Source: Mycobacterium sp. 852013-50091_SCH5140682 (GTDB lineage: Bacteria; Actinomycetota; Actinomycetes; Mycobacteriales; Mycobacteriaceae). Taken from it: a stretch of DNA of 64,000 nucleotides. A model generated the notes under the pieces. The model was not told where the DNA came from. It saw nothing but the letters and a program-made list of their open reading frames with translations, and did no database searches. Below are positions 49,703 through 59,035 of the stretch, in pieces. The DNA is taken from assembly GCF_001665685.1 (NCBI RefSeq), contig NZ_LZTB01000118.1, forward strand, positions 62,001 through 126,000, in the 5' to 3' direction. Position 1 is the stretch's first letter. Every line of letters starts with the position of its first letter. Both the position numbers and the translations under genes were made by a program.

Positions 49703-52144
49703 ATGCGTGACCATGCGGCCGCTCACTTTGACGGGGAATCGCGTCGTCCGCGCCGCGTCGAATCGCTTCCCTGCGCCCCTCGAATCACTGATCCCGTCGT
49801 GAACCCCCAGCTGTCCAAGACCACTCGCTCAATGGTGATTGATCTCCAAAGTGCGGCGGGAAATCGCGCCGTCTGGGAGATGATCCGCGACCGTACTCCG
49901 ACGGTTCAGCGCAACGACGAGGGCGGAATGTCGTCGAGTTCCGGCTCTTCGACGACCGGCAGCCCAGGGCCTGTCAGCAGCCAGCCGACGCCCGCGCAGA
50001 CGGCGGGTAGAACGGCAATTACCGAAGCGCTCGAACATTTCTCGCAAGCTGCCTTCCGCGATATTCCCGACTGGTCGCTGGCCGCCGAACCGGAGCGGAT
50101 CACCCTGATCGACAAGGCGACGGATCTCAGCCTCTTCTGGGTTGGGCCGCGCGACGAAGCGGCGCTCGAAAGATGTTGGGCAAGTTTTGGCGCCGGATTC
50201 CAGGCCGCCGTCGAAGCCAACCCGCATCTATGGGCGCGCAGTATCTTTCGCGGTGTCGACCCTGACAACGTCCCGCAAACCAAGGGACGGTATCCGACCT
50301 TGAAGAGCGACATCCTCGGCGTGGTCAAAACCAACGTGAACGCCAACGAAGACAAGGTTGCCGCCGAGTTTGCGCAGTTTGGCATGCTTCCACCGGCGAA
50401 CCTACTCCGCGCCGACAGCCCGGCCCGGAAGACGCTCGACGCACCCGCGTTCGCGGTCCAAGGCCCCAGTCCGACCGACAGGCTGCGGGAACAATCCCGG
50501 CTCGCCAAGGTGGTACTCGACTATCAACGATGGCTGACGGACCTCAGCCAGGTCCACGTTGGCCGCGACGCCCGTGCCTTCGACCCGGGTAACCCTACCC
50601 AACCGCACGAAGACCTTGTCCTCTTCGAGGGCATGACCTCGTGGGAGCTGGTCAACCGCACCTGGCAGCACGTCAGCGGGGAAGTCGCGCTCATCCTCAA
50701 CGCATGGCCCGTGCTGTACGCCGCCAGCATGCGCGGTGGCCTTCAGGCGATCTCCGAACAGTCCTACAGCAAGGCGCCCACCGACAACGGGCTGGGCGCG
50801 GACCCGCTCGGTGCCAGCGAACAAGTAAACGCGGGTCAGGAGCAGGTCCGTGAGCTGCTGACGAACGTGCTCCAGAATATCGGCAAGATGCGGGACCAGC
50901 TGGACAGTGGGTCCGCGGACGCGCTTGATTTCACTCCGGTCCATCGAGCGCTCTGGAGTGGAAAGCCAGGGCCTTCAGGGCAGCAATGGTCCCGAGGAGT
51001 GTGGCTCCCGGTGCTGAATGACGAACGTCAGGTCAAGGAGGACGCCGAGGCCGCAATCAAGCTTGGTGTCGATCTCGCGCTGATGGTCGCAATTATGGCC
51101 GGGACGATCGGGACCCTCGGCGGAGCAGCGATAGCAATCGGGGTCGCCGGTGCGAGCGCATTGCGCGCCGACGTCAAGTCGGATCGCCTTGGGCAAGCAG
51201 CCGGCGCCACTGTTGCTGACGAGTCGTCGCTCGTCACGAAGGAAGCAGTGAGCGCCTCGGCGGCCGAAGCAGAATGGCAGAAGATCCAGCTCGGCTTCGT
51301 TGCGGTCACATCCGCGCTGGGAGCCGGTGTGGAGGCCGCGGCCAGCCAGATCGACGCCGCCGCATTGCGGGAAGCGCAGAACGCGACCGCCGCGGAGGAC
51401 AGCGGCCTCGCCGGTGCGCGGCAGAAGCTCCGTGACACGGGCACCAAACCGGGTCAACCCGTAAAGCCACCGGCGACGCCCGCCGAACCCCCGACCACTC
51501 CGCAACCCGCACCAAAGGGCAGCGGTCTGCCAGCCCATCAGGTCCCGATCGCCGAAGTGACAACCGAGACGAAAGTGACTGACACAGGACTATCACTTGA
51601 GCTGACGTTTGATGATCCCTCCGCCGGCACCTGGAGGATCGGCGAAGTCGGTGTCTCCCTCGACGAACAGGGAGTCCCCAGGGCCACCATGTCACTGAAT
51701 GCCAGGGCCACCATCAAAGGCGAGCAGGTTTCCGTCCGCTTGGTTGACGCCGCCGGTAATGAGGTCTCGCTGACGAAGCACGCGATCGACGAGGCTCGAG
51801 CGCAGTACCAGGCTGAATTCGGCAAAGATATTGGCGCCTTCGACGGCCAACTTGCCAAGGAGAACCTCCGGAACTTCCGGCTCGAGTACGGGCGCGCCCG
51901 CGCTCAACTGGGCGGGGACCCAAGCGCCGCGCCAAGTAGTCTCGACGACCAGGCTGCACAGATCGCCATTCGCCGGATCTCGTTCGGCAGACACCGGGCA
52001 ACCGCCGGTTACGGCGACTTCGAGATATCTCTGGGCAACCATGTCGAAGTCAATTTCGGAGGGGCGGACGGCGTGATGAAAGTCCCGTCAACGGTAGACA
52101 TCCGCGCACATTTGAAGCCACTCAGTGTCGCACCGGCCAAATGA
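49703..52144 (+). CDS. Large protein with eCIS-cargo-type N-terminal motif
   Basis: An 813-residue protein. Residues 48-70 (IDLQSAAGNRAVWEM, then TVQR) match the LQxxAGNRAVxxLxQR signature seen at the start of many actinobacterial proteins encoded with extracellular contractile injection systems. A Ser/Pro linker follows, then a helical region to about 440, a glycine-rich hydrophobic stretch (LALMVAIMAGTIGTLGGAAIAIGVAGASA, about 458-486), a proline-rich hinge (KPPATPAEPPTTPQPAPK) and a C-terminal domain with LSLELTFDDP, FRLEYGRARAQ and ISFGRHRATAGYGDF. No HExxH is present, so it is not a DUF4157 peptidase. I prefer the ATG of MRDHAAAH. It overlaps the next gene by four bases. Confidence 0.7.
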   Translation: MRDHAAAHFDGESRRPRRVESLPCAPRITDPVVNPQLSKTTRSMVIDLQSAAGNRAVWEMIRDRTPTVQRNDEGGMSSSSGSSTTGSPGPVSSQPTPAQTAGRTAITEALEHFSQAAFRDIPDWSLAAEPERITLIDKATDLSLFWVGPRDEAALERCWASFGAGFQAAVEANPHLWARSIFRGVDPDNVPQTKGRYPTLKSDILGVVKTNVNANEDKVAAEFAQFGMLPPANLLRADSPARKTLDAPAFAVQGPSPTDRLREQSRLAKVVLDYQRWLTDLSQVHVGRDARAFDPGNPTQPHEDLVLFEGMTSWELVNRTWQHVSGEVALILNAWPVLYAASMRGGLQAISEQSYSKAPTDNGLGADPLGASEQVNAGQEQVRELLTNVLQNIGKMRDQLDSGSADALDFTPVHRALWSGKPGPSGQQWSRGVWLPVLNDERQVKEDAEAAIKLGVDLALMVAIMAGTIGTLGGAAIAIGVAGASALRADVKSDRLGQAAGATVADESSLVTKEAVSASAAEAEWQKIQLGFVAVTSALGAGVEAAASQIDAAALREAQNATAAEDSGLAGARQKLRDTGTKPGQPVKPPATPAEPPTTPQPAPKGSGLPAHQVPIAEVTTETKVTDTGLSLELTFDDPSAGTWRIGEVGVSLDEQGVPRATMSLNARATIKGEQVSVRLVDAAGNEVSLTKHAIDEARAQYQAEFGKDIGAFDGQLAKENLRNFRLEYGRARAQLGGDPSAAPSSLDDQAAQIAIRRISFGRHRATAGYGDFEISLGNHVEVNFGGADGVMKVPSTVDIRAHLKPLSVAPAK

Positions 52145-52878
52145 ACACGATCAGCGATGCGGATCGGCGCAAGATTGAAATCGCCCTCGGCCGCCCCCTA
52201 GACTCCTTCGCGGTTATCGATGACCTCCACGGCGACGTCCGTCAGGCGCTCAGCGCCGCCCGCTCCCTGCCCGCGGAGCTGGTTCAGCCATTCCTGAGCG
52301 CGATCACCGCCCCCACCCAGCAGCGCGCAATCCCGCGTTTCATCGAAGCTGTCGTCGAAGGGGATCAAGATGCCGCCACCTGGGACCGGTCAGGGGTGGT
52401 GCTTTTGCGGATCTCGGTCGCCGACCTGGTGCAGGCCCCTGTCGCCGTGCTGCTCGATCGCTTGCCCGTTGAAAGCGGGGAATGGGTGAGGATGCCGTTG
52501 GACCGGCTCAGCTGGGCCAGAGGGGACGACACGGTCGGCGCACCTGCAGTGTGGTGCGACGACCTCGACCACACAGAACCGAGTCGACCAGGTCAGGCCA
52601 CCGTGATCATGGCCCGCGAACGGGTCACGCGCATCACAGACCCAGTTCTGACTGCTCGCCGCTGGATCGCTGCCAGGCTTGCGTACACCGCCAGCCGCGG
52701 GTACGACGTTGATACGCTGCCGTCGCTTAGCGAAGACGCCGCGATCGCCGTGCACGCACTGAATCGGGAACGGACGTTTGACGCCGCGGCTGGTGTGCCG
52801 GGCTTCCGCGGGCCCGACTATTGGTTCAGTCCGGACGACCTCGCGATGAATTCCCACGTCACTCCCCCTACGGAGTGA
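52141..52878 (+). CDS. Unassigned partner of the eCIS-cargo-like gene
   Basis: A 245-residue soluble protein starting NTISDADRRKIEIALGRPLDSFAVIDDLHGD. It has no membrane segment and no enzyme motif that I recognise. Its start overlaps the preceding stop (ATGA), so it is made together with the large protein. That makes a dedicated chaperone, adaptor or immunity protein the natural guess, which is inference from position only. Confidence 0.65.
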   Translation: MNTISDADRRKIEIALGRPLDSFAVIDDLHGDVRQALSAARSLPAELVQPFLSAITAPTQQRAIPRFIEAVVEGDQDAATWDRSGVVLLRISVADLVQAPVAVLLDRLPVESGEWVRMPLDRLSWARGDDTVGAPAVWCDDLDHTEPSRPGQATVIMARERVTRITDPVLTARRWIAARLAYTASRGYDVDTLPSLSEDAAIAVHALNRERTFDAAAGVPGFRGPDYWFSPDDLAMNSHVTPPTE

Positions 52879-53094
52879 TACGTATACCCTCGCTAGGCAA
52901 CGTTTTCGCGTCGTGCGGCCAACAACGACAATCAGCCCAATGAGACGGGGCGGTATCCCACATCGACCCGCGCGCTACGCGTTTGAGTGTGCCGACGGAA
53001 TCGCTGTGGGCGGCGCCCCGGCCACGCGCACGCATCGGGCGGTCATCACGCACACTAGGACTCGCATCCGACGCCGTGGAGGAACGATCCTGGA

Positions 53095-54780
53095 ATGAGC
53101 TCCGTCGCCGACTTCGACTTCATCGTGGTGGGAGCAGGCAGTGCGGGCTGCTTGCTCGCCAATCGGCTCAGCGCCAACCCTGACCACCGTGTGCTCTTGA
53201 TTGAGGCCGGCGGCAAAGACAACTGGTTCTGGATCAAGGTGCCGGTCGGCTACCTGTACACCATCGCCAACCCGCGCACCGACTGGTGCTTCACCACCGA
53301 GGCCGATCCAGGCCTGGCCGGCCGCAGCATCATCTACGCGCGGGGCCGTGTGATCGGCGGCTGCTCGTCGATCAACGCCATGATCCACATGCGCGGGCAG
53401 TCAAGCGATTACGACTTGTGGGCACAGACCACCGGAGACGACCGCTGGCGGTGGGGTGGCCCAGACAGTCCCGGCGAAACACTGGCGATCTACAAAGAGT
53501 TGGAAGACTACTTCGGCGGAGCCGACGAATGGCACGGCACCGGCGGTGAGATCCGCGTCGAGCGGCCACGGGTGCGCTGGAAGATCTTGGATGCATGGCA
53601 GGCCGCCGCTGCCCAGACGGGCATTGCCCCGATCGAAGAGTTCAACCGAGGCGACAACTCCGGCAGCGCCTACTTTCACGTCAACCAACGACGTGGCCGT
53701 CGCTGGTCGATGGCCGACGCTTTCCTGCATCCCATCGTCCACCGACCCAATCTCACCGTCTACACCCACACCCAGGCCTTGCGGCTGCTGATGGATGACC
53801 AGGTCCACGAGGATCAGCGTCGTGGTGCGTGGACCACCGCCCGGCACCGCGTCACCGGTGTGCGGCTGCTCAAGGACGGCCGAACGATCGATGTGCGCGC
53901 CCGCCGCGAGGTGATTCTGAGCGCTGGAGCGATCGGGTCTCCGCATCTCATGCAGCTCTCGGGTCTGGGCCCGGCAAGTCTGCTCGGTCAGCATCAAGTG
54001 CCGGTGGTCGTCGATCTGCCAGGAGTAGGCGAAAACCTCCAGGACCACCTGCAGCTGCGAACGGTCTACCGCGTACAGGGCGCCCGGACGGTCAACACCT
54101 TGTACCGCAATTGGATCACCCGCGGTGGCATGGGACTTCAGTACGTGACGCTGCGGTCAGGGCCGATGACCATGCCGCCCTCCACACTGGGGGCTTTCGC
54201 GAAAAGCGACCCGGCGCTGGCCAGTCCCGATTTGGAGTGGCATGTGCAGCCGTTGTCGTTGCCCAAGTTCGGCGAACCGCTTCATCGTTTCGGAGCGATC
54301 ACACCCTCGGTATGCAATCTACGACCGAGCTCGCGCGGTCATGTGCGCATGGCCAGTGCAGATCCGCTGAGCCATCCCAAGATCTTGTGCAATTACCTGT
54401 CCACCGACGGTGATCGCCAACTCGCCGTACGCGGCCTCCGGATGACCCGCGAGATCATGGCGGCGCCGGCGCTGGCCCCCTATGAGCCGCAAGAGCTGCT
54501 GCCCGGCCCGCAACTGGTGAGCGACGAAGACCTGCAGCAGGCCGCCCGTGAACTGGGTACAACGATCTTCCACCCGGTGGGCACGTGCGCAATGGGAGCC
54601 TTTGACGCCCAAGGCCTTCCGCGGTCACCCGCCGCGGTGCTCGACACCGACTGCCGCGTGTATCGCGTTGCCGGCCTTCGAGTGGTCGATGCTTCTGCGA
54701 TGCCCACCATCACGTCCGGCAACACCAACGCGCCGGTCATGCTGATCGCGGAGCGCGCAGCGAGAGCGATCCTGGGGTAA
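53095..54780 (+). CDS. GMC-family oxidoreductase (choline/alcohol dehydrogenase-like)
   Basis: A 561-residue FAD enzyme. FDFIVVGAGSAGCLLANRL binds ADP of FAD; ARGRVIGGCSSINAMIHMRGQ is GMC signature 1; LSAGAIGSPHLMQLSGLGP is signature 2; and the C-terminal catalytic part reads TTIFHPVGTCAMG (active-site histidine) and DASAMPTITSGNTNAP. It oxidises a primary alcohol, for example choline, a long-chain alcohol or polyethylene glycol. It forms a unit with the GNAT gene that starts three bases after its stop. Confidence 0.9.
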   Translation: MSSVADFDFIVVGAGSAGCLLANRLSANPDHRVLLIEAGGKDNWFWIKVPVGYLYTIANPRTDWCFTTEADPGLAGRSIIYARGRVIGGCSSINAMIHMRGQSSDYDLWAQTTGDDRWRWGGPDSPGETLAIYKELEDYFGGADEWHGTGGEIRVERPRVRWKILDAWQAAAAQTGIAPIEEFNRGDNSGSAYFHVNQRRGRRWSMADAFLHPIVHRPNLTVYTHTQALRLLMDDQVHEDQRRGAWTTARHRVTGVRLLKDGRTIDVRARREVILSAGAIGSPHLMQLSGLGPASLLGQHQVPVVVDLPGVGENLQDHLQLRTVYRVQGARTVNTLYRNWITRGGMGLQYVTLRSGPMTMPPSTLGAFAKSDPALASPDLEWHVQPLSLPKFGEPLHRFGAITPSVCNLRPSSRGHVRMASADPLSHPKILCNYLSTDGDRQLAVRGLRMTREIMAAPALAPYEPQELLPGPQLVSDEDLQQAARELGTTIFHPVGTCAMGAFDAQGLPRSPAAVLDTDCRVYRVAGLRVVDASAMPTITSGNTNAPVMLIAERAARAILG

Positions 54781-54783
54781 GCA

Positions 54784-55302
54784 ATGCGCTATACCGCCAT
54801 GCAAACCTCACTTTCGACCGCACGCCTCAACATGGAGCTTCGCGACGAGCGCGACGCCGAATGGAATTACCACCTACTCGGAGAGCATGAAGGCGGAGTA
54901 ACCGAGCCACTAGAGAGTGTGCGCGACAGGATGGCCGCGCAACGGATTCTGGCCGAGCAGAACGGCATTGGGCTGCTGACGATTCGCCGGCGCGCAGACG
55001 ACGAACCGCTGGGTTATTGCGGCCTCATTGTCGGCCGCTGCACACTCGATGAGCCTGAAATCGCCTACGAACTGTTCAAACGCTTCCACAATCAGGGCTA
55101 CGGGACCGAAGCCGCCCGCGCGGTGATGGACGCCGCCTTCGCCACGGGTCGCCGCCGGATCTGGTCGACCGTCGGCGGGTGGAACACACCCTCGCTGCGC
55201 GTCTTGGAGAAGATTGGATTTGAACGCCACCACGAAACCATCGACGATCGCGGACGTCCGCTGATCTACCTCCTACGCCAGGCCCCGTCAGCCGATCGGT
55301 GA
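54784..55302 (+). CDS. GNAT N-acetyltransferase (RimJ/RimL type)
   Basis: A 172-residue acetyltransferase: STARLNMELRDERDAEWNYHL, then PLGYCGLIVG and the acetyl-CoA-binding helix RFHNQGYGTEAARAVMDAAF, followed by WSTVGGWNTPSLRVLEKIGFER. The substrate is unknown. It is coupled to the GMC gene by a three-base gap. Confidence 0.88.
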   Translation: MRYTAMQTSLSTARLNMELRDERDAEWNYHLLGEHEGGVTEPLESVRDRMAAQRILAEQNGIGLLTIRRRADDEPLGYCGLIVGRCTLDEPEIAYELFKRFHNQGYGTEAARAVMDAAFATGRRRIWSTVGGWNTPSLRVLEKIGFERHHETIDDRGRPLIYLLRQAPSADR

Positions 55303-55338
55303 ATAAGTAGGTACTCCGACAGCCGGATCTGCCTGAAC

Positions 55339-55601
55339 TTAGAACTCCAGTGTGTAGGTGTTGGCCAGATCGTCCTGGATGACAGACGCGTCGCGGGTCG
55401 TGGTGTCCACGCTGAGCGGGTTGGCGAGGATGCGGGTCTCATAGCGCCACCCTTCCGGCAACGTCAGGCGCCGAGCGAGGTCGGGCAATCGTTGAGCGGA
55501 AAGCTGTTGTAAACAGTGGCCTGCAGCCCGGATTCGCCACTGCGTAGCAAAAGCACCTCGCCATAGCGCTGACCGAACACGTCCCCGGAACGTTCAGCCA
55601 T
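55339..55601 (-). pseudogene. Conserved protein with internal deletion
   Basis: The minus strand starts MAERSGDVFGQRYGEVLLL and YNSFPLNDCP and stops in that frame soon after. Another frame then reads RLPDLARRLTLPEGWRYETRIL and ends IQDDLANTYTLEF. Intact relatives have a middle segment of perhaps 60-90 residues between these parts, ending with the LPEGW motif. Here it is deleted and the frame is broken, so the gene is dead. Confidence 0.6.
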
Positions 55602-55762
55602 GGCGTTCCTCCGCTTTCAGCTGCCCTCGCTGGCGCAGCCTACCGCGGGCCGCCCACGACGTTGAGGACGTTTGGCCCCGCGCTGGCTGGGTACAGAGGC
55701 GTGGTGGCGTGCACAGCCCGTAACGCGCACTCGAACTCCCCCACGACAGGAGGACTACCGCC

Positions 55763-56329
55763 GTGGCCGAAATGATCATACAAACTCCCGAGGAAGTGGT
55801 TGCGTTCCTCAAAGCCCAGCACGCCCTGATCGAGGACATGTTTGATCAGGTGCTGCTCGCCTCAGACCCGAAAGCTCGCGAGAAGCCCTTTGTCGCGCTA
55901 CGCCAACTGCTCGCCGTGCACGAGACAGCCGAAGAGATGATTGTCCATCCTCGGGTACGCCGCGAGTTCGATGGCGGAGATTCCATCGTGGATGCGCGAT
56001 TGAAGGAAGAGCACGACGCCAAGGAGCAGCTATCGCGGATCGAGTCTCTCGACATCACCTCCCAGCAGTTCATCGACGAGCTCACCAAGCTGCGGGACGC
56101 GGTGCTCGAGCACGCCGAGCACGAGGAAGACGAAGAATTTCCCAAGCTGCAGCAAGAACTCGACACCAATGACCTCAAGCAGATGGCGACAGCGGTGAAA
56201 GCGGCTGAGGCTATCGCGCCAACCCGCCCGCATCCGGGCGTGGAATCGGCGAAACTGAACTTCGCCGTGGGCCCGTTCGCGTCGATGCTTGACCGCGCCC
56301 GCGACGTGATCAAACAAGCGATCGGTTAG
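55763..56329 (+). CDS. Hemerythrin-domain protein
   Basis: A 188-residue four-helix protein with iron ligands in order: FLKAQHALIEDMFDQV (HxxxE), LLAVHETAEEMIVHPRVR (H..E..H), KEEHDAKEQL (H) and LEHAEHEEDEEF (HxxHxxxE). It probably has a di-iron site that binds oxygen or nitric oxide. A C-terminal tail (PTRPHPGVESAKLNFAVGPF) is typical of mycobacterial members. The GTG follows AGGAGGA. It precedes the NADH dehydrogenase gene by 90 bases. Confidence 0.88.
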   Translation: MAEMIIQTPEEVVAFLKAQHALIEDMFDQVLLASDPKAREKPFVALRQLLAVHETAEEMIVHPRVRREFDGGDSIVDARLKEEHDAKEQLSRIESLDITSQQFIDELTKLRDAVLEHAEHEEDEEFPKLQQELDTNDLKQMATAVKAAEAIAPTRPHPGVESAKLNFAVGPFASMLDRARDVIKQAIG

Positions 56330-56420
56330 CGGCCCCGCTGCCGATCGGCTGGCTGGCCGATATTTAAACCGTTGTGGCACAGTTAGTTCGATGACGGTAA
56401 CGGCTGGAGGCTGACTCGGT

Positions 56421-57791
56421 ATGGGAACTACACGCCCCAAGGTGCTCATCATCGGCGGCGGGTTCGGCGGCTTGTTCTGCGCCCGCCGCCTGGGAGGCCT
56501 CGACGTCGACGTCACGCTGCTGGACCGGGCGGCGTGCCACGTGTTCCAGCCGCTGCTCTATCAATGTGCGACAGGCACTTTGAGCATCGGCCAGATCAGC
56601 CGGTCGCTGCGCGAAGAACTCGCACGTCACCGCAACGTCACCCCCCTGCTCGGCGAGGCCATTCGGCTCGACGCCGACGGGCGGCGCGTCACGGCTCGTC
56701 GACCCGACGAATCGACATTCGACCTCGACTACGACTATCTGGTCATTGCAGCCGGCATGCGTCAGTCGTACTTCGGCAAGGAAGAATTCGCCACCTGGGC
56801 ACCTGGCATGAAGACTCTCGACGATGCACTGAGCATCCGCCGTCGAGTGTTCGCCGCCTTCGAGATCGCCGAGACATTGCCGGCCGGCCCGGAGCGGGAC
56901 CAGTGGCTCACTTTCGTCGTCACCGGCGCCGGCCCCACCGGTGTCGAATTGGCCGGTCAGATCAGGGAACTGGCTACTCGTGCGCTGGCCAATGAGTTTC
57001 ACAGCATCAATCCCGAAGATGCGCGTGTGTTGCTCGTCGACGGAGGTGACCGGGTGCTGAAGAGCTTCCCACCGGCACTCGCTGACAGAGCGTCGCGGAC
57101 GCTTGACGAATTGGGCGTCGAACTGCACTTCGGCGTCCATGTCACCGACGTCCGACGCGACGGTGTCACCGTGAGCTCAAAGGGCGGTGGCCCGGACAAG
57201 GATTACGCCACCCGAACAGTGCTGTGGACGGCAGGCGTCGAAGGCGTTCCCTTCGCGCGGCACGCCGCCGAGGCGCTGGGCGCTCGCACCGACCGGTCAG
57301 GACGCATTTCGGTCAACGCCGATCTGTCGGTACCCGGACATCCTCAGGTGTTCGTCATCGGGGACCTGGCCGGCCGTGATGGTCTGCCCGGCGTCGCGGA
57401 GAACGCGATGCAGGGCGGGCTGCATGTCGCCGCCTGCGTCAAGCGTGACCTCGCCGGCCGCGGACGCAAAGACTTCCGTTACCGCGAGCTGGGATCCGCG
57501 GCCTACATCAGCCGTGGACAGGCCGTGCTGCAGGCCGGGCCGGTGAAGCTCTCGGGCGTCCTCGGGTGGCTCGGCTGGGGATTCATTCACATCGCCTTCC
57601 TCACCGGGGTGCGCAACCGCTTCAGCACGGTCGGAACATGGATGGTGTCCATCGCGCGGGCCAACCGCAGCGACCGTTCGTTCATCCTGGGCGGGTCCAG
57701 TCATCCCGACGAGCCCTACACCTGGGAGTCACCGGTGCACCAGGGTTACCACTCGCCGGGCAAGAATTCGGAGAGCAGTCAGCCGGCATAG
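56421..57791 (+). CDS. ndh: Type II NADH dehydrogenase
   Basis: A 456-residue non-proton-pumping NADH:quinone oxidoreductase. KVLIIGGGFGGLFCARRL binds FAD, FVVTGAGPTGVELAGQI binds NADH, ATRTVLWTAGVEG is followed by VFVIGDLAG, and AENAMQGGLHVAACV contacts quinone. A hydrophobic C-terminal stretch (SGVLGWLGWGFIHIAFLTG) anchors it to the membrane face. It is the major entry of NADH electrons in mycobacteria; the genomic copy number cannot be told here. Confidence 0.9.
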   Translation: MGTTRPKVLIIGGGFGGLFCARRLGGLDVDVTLLDRAACHVFQPLLYQCATGTLSIGQISRSLREELARHRNVTPLLGEAIRLDADGRRVTARRPDESTFDLDYDYLVIAAGMRQSYFGKEEFATWAPGMKTLDDALSIRRRVFAAFEIAETLPAGPERDQWLTFVVTGAGPTGVELAGQIRELATRALANEFHSINPEDARVLLVDGGDRVLKSFPPALADRASRTLDELGVELHFGVHVTDVRRDGVTVSSKGGGPDKDYATRTVLWTAGVEGVPFARHAAEALGARTDRSGRISVNADLSVPGHPQVFVIGDLAGRDGLPGVAENAMQGGLHVAACVKRDLAGRGRKDFRYRELGSAAYISRGQAVLQAGPVKLSGVLGWLGWGFIHIAFLTGVRNRFSTVGTWMVSIARANRSDRSFILGGSSHPDEPYTWESPVHQGYHSPGKNSESSQPA

Positions 57792-57937
57792 CGAAGTGCT
57801 AGGGCGCGCTGCCGCCGAAATAACCCATTTCGTTATGAATGTTTATCTCAACTGTCACATGGGCAACTCTAGTAACGGCGGTTGGCGTCGCCGACCCCGT
57901 CCGAACAGCAGAGAATAGAGTCGAATGGAACATTGGA

Positions 57938-58393
57938 ATGAACACCATCCTGTACGTGCGTCCCACCGGCGTCGCCCTTGAAACTCAGGCCTTCAGCCAA
58001 ACCGACATCGCCGAGCTCATCAAGGACTATGCGCTCGAGAGTCTGACCAGCACTGACCGGCAGTTCGACTTTTGGTTCGCCCCGTCAACACAGTCATGCC
58101 AAAACCGACCCAACCGGCGCGCCACTGAATTGCTCCTAGCCACAACACTGTTCACGCCGAAGACTGTTCCGCTACTGCGCGGTGGCGTGGTCGTGGCGAC
58201 CCATGACGCCGACGGCAACCTCGACGGGCTGAGCTGGCAGCAGCTGGACCTGCTCGCGCACAGGAGCCACGCACTGACCGAGCGCGACCGTCGCGTACTC
58301 ACCCGCCGGATCGCGCGCCGGCTTCCCTCTCGCGACATCGCGCAGTCTTGGGGTCAGCGCGCAGCGACCCATCCCGTCCGCCACGGCCGCTGA
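57938..58393 (+). CDS. Unassigned small protein (151 aa)
   Basis: A protein with no recognised domain, opening MNTILYVRPTGVALETQAF and ending LTRRIARRLPSRDIAQSWG. It has a basic C-terminus and no membrane helix. The ATG at the start of the protein-like part is chosen over an earlier in-frame ATG because the upstream codons look random. It is read in the same direction as the metallopeptidase gene that follows. Confidence 0.5.
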   Translation: MNTILYVRPTGVALETQAFSQTDIAELIKDYALESLTSTDRQFDFWFAPSTQSCQNRPNRRATELLLATTLFTPKTVPLLRGGVVVATHDADGNLDGLSWQQLDLLAHRSHALTERDRRVLTRRIARRLPSRDIAQSWGQRAATHPVRHGR

Positions 58394-58488
58394 GGACACA
58401 CCGCGCCTTTTGCCGCGCGGACTCCAGGAAAATTGTGCGGCACGGAATCGAATACGGCCCCAGCTCCGGTTCTGGCACCATTGGCGAG

Positions 58489-58851
58489 GTGGATGCGCAC
58501 TCGGATCCGGGTCGCACTGATCCGTTCGAAGATGCGATTGACAACGCGTTGAGTTCCTTGCCCGCCAATCTCCGTGCGTCGATGAGCAATGTCGAAATCG
58601 TCATCGAAGACGAGCCGCCCGACGGGCAGCGGCTGCTCGGCCTGTACCAGGGCATACCGCTGCCGCGAAGGAACAGCGCCTACGGCGGAGTGCTCCCCGA
58701 CAAGATCAGCATCTTCCGCGGCCCGATCACGCGACTTGCTGCCGGCGATGCGGATCGTTTACGTGCAGAAATCAGGCACGTCGTGCTGCACGAGATTGCG
58801 CATCACTTCGGCATCAGCGACGCGCGGTTGATCGAGCTCGACCGCTACTGA
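58489..58851 (+). CDS. Zincin-like metallopeptidase-family protein
   Basis: A 120-residue protein that corresponds to the actinobacterial Zn-metallopeptidase-like family of about 120-130 residues. FEDAIDNALSSLPANLRASMSNVEIVIEDEPP, LLGLYQGIPLPRRNSAYGGVLPDKISIFRGPI and VVLHEIAHHFGISDARL, which contains HExxH plus a D, are all present. GTG is taken just before the conserved part; another GTG 18 codons earlier follows AGGA and is possible. The physiological substrate is unknown. Confidence 0.8.
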   Translation: MDAHSDPGRTDPFEDAIDNALSSLPANLRASMSNVEIVIEDEPPDGQRLLGLYQGIPLPRRNSAYGGVLPDKISIFRGPITRLAAGDADRLRAEIRHVVLHEIAHHFGISDARLIELDRY

Positions 58852-58962
58852 CGCGACCGACCGGCTACCAAGCCGTGCGCACGATGCGCCAGCGATGCTC
58901 AAACACCTGCGCGGGCCGCCCTGCGGCCTTCACTCAATGTCACCTTCACGCAATCAATCGCT

Positions 58963-58997
58963 AACCTACGCTACCGTAGGTTACGGTACCGTAGGTT
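58963..58997. promoter_or_regulatory. Palindrome cluster upstream of the desaturase gene
   Basis: AACCTAC-GCTACC-GTAGGTT (58963-58982) is an inverted repeat, TACGGTACCGTA (58982-58993) is a perfect palindrome, and TACCGTAGGTT occurs twice in tandem (58972-58982 and 58987-58997). Two overlapping TetR-like operators are the simplest reading. A desaturase repressor such as mycobacterial MadR is a candidate binder, which I cannot verify. Confidence 0.65.
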
Positions 58998-59035
58998 CTA
59001 GACCGAGTACCGAGAGTGGATGAAGGGACTGACCG

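Noticed and set aside
49703..52144. Calling the glycine-rich hydrophobic stretch a membrane anchor or the protein a DUF4157 peptidase
   Set aside because: There is no signal peptide and no HExxH motif; the stretch is more like the flexible region of other cargo-type proteins.
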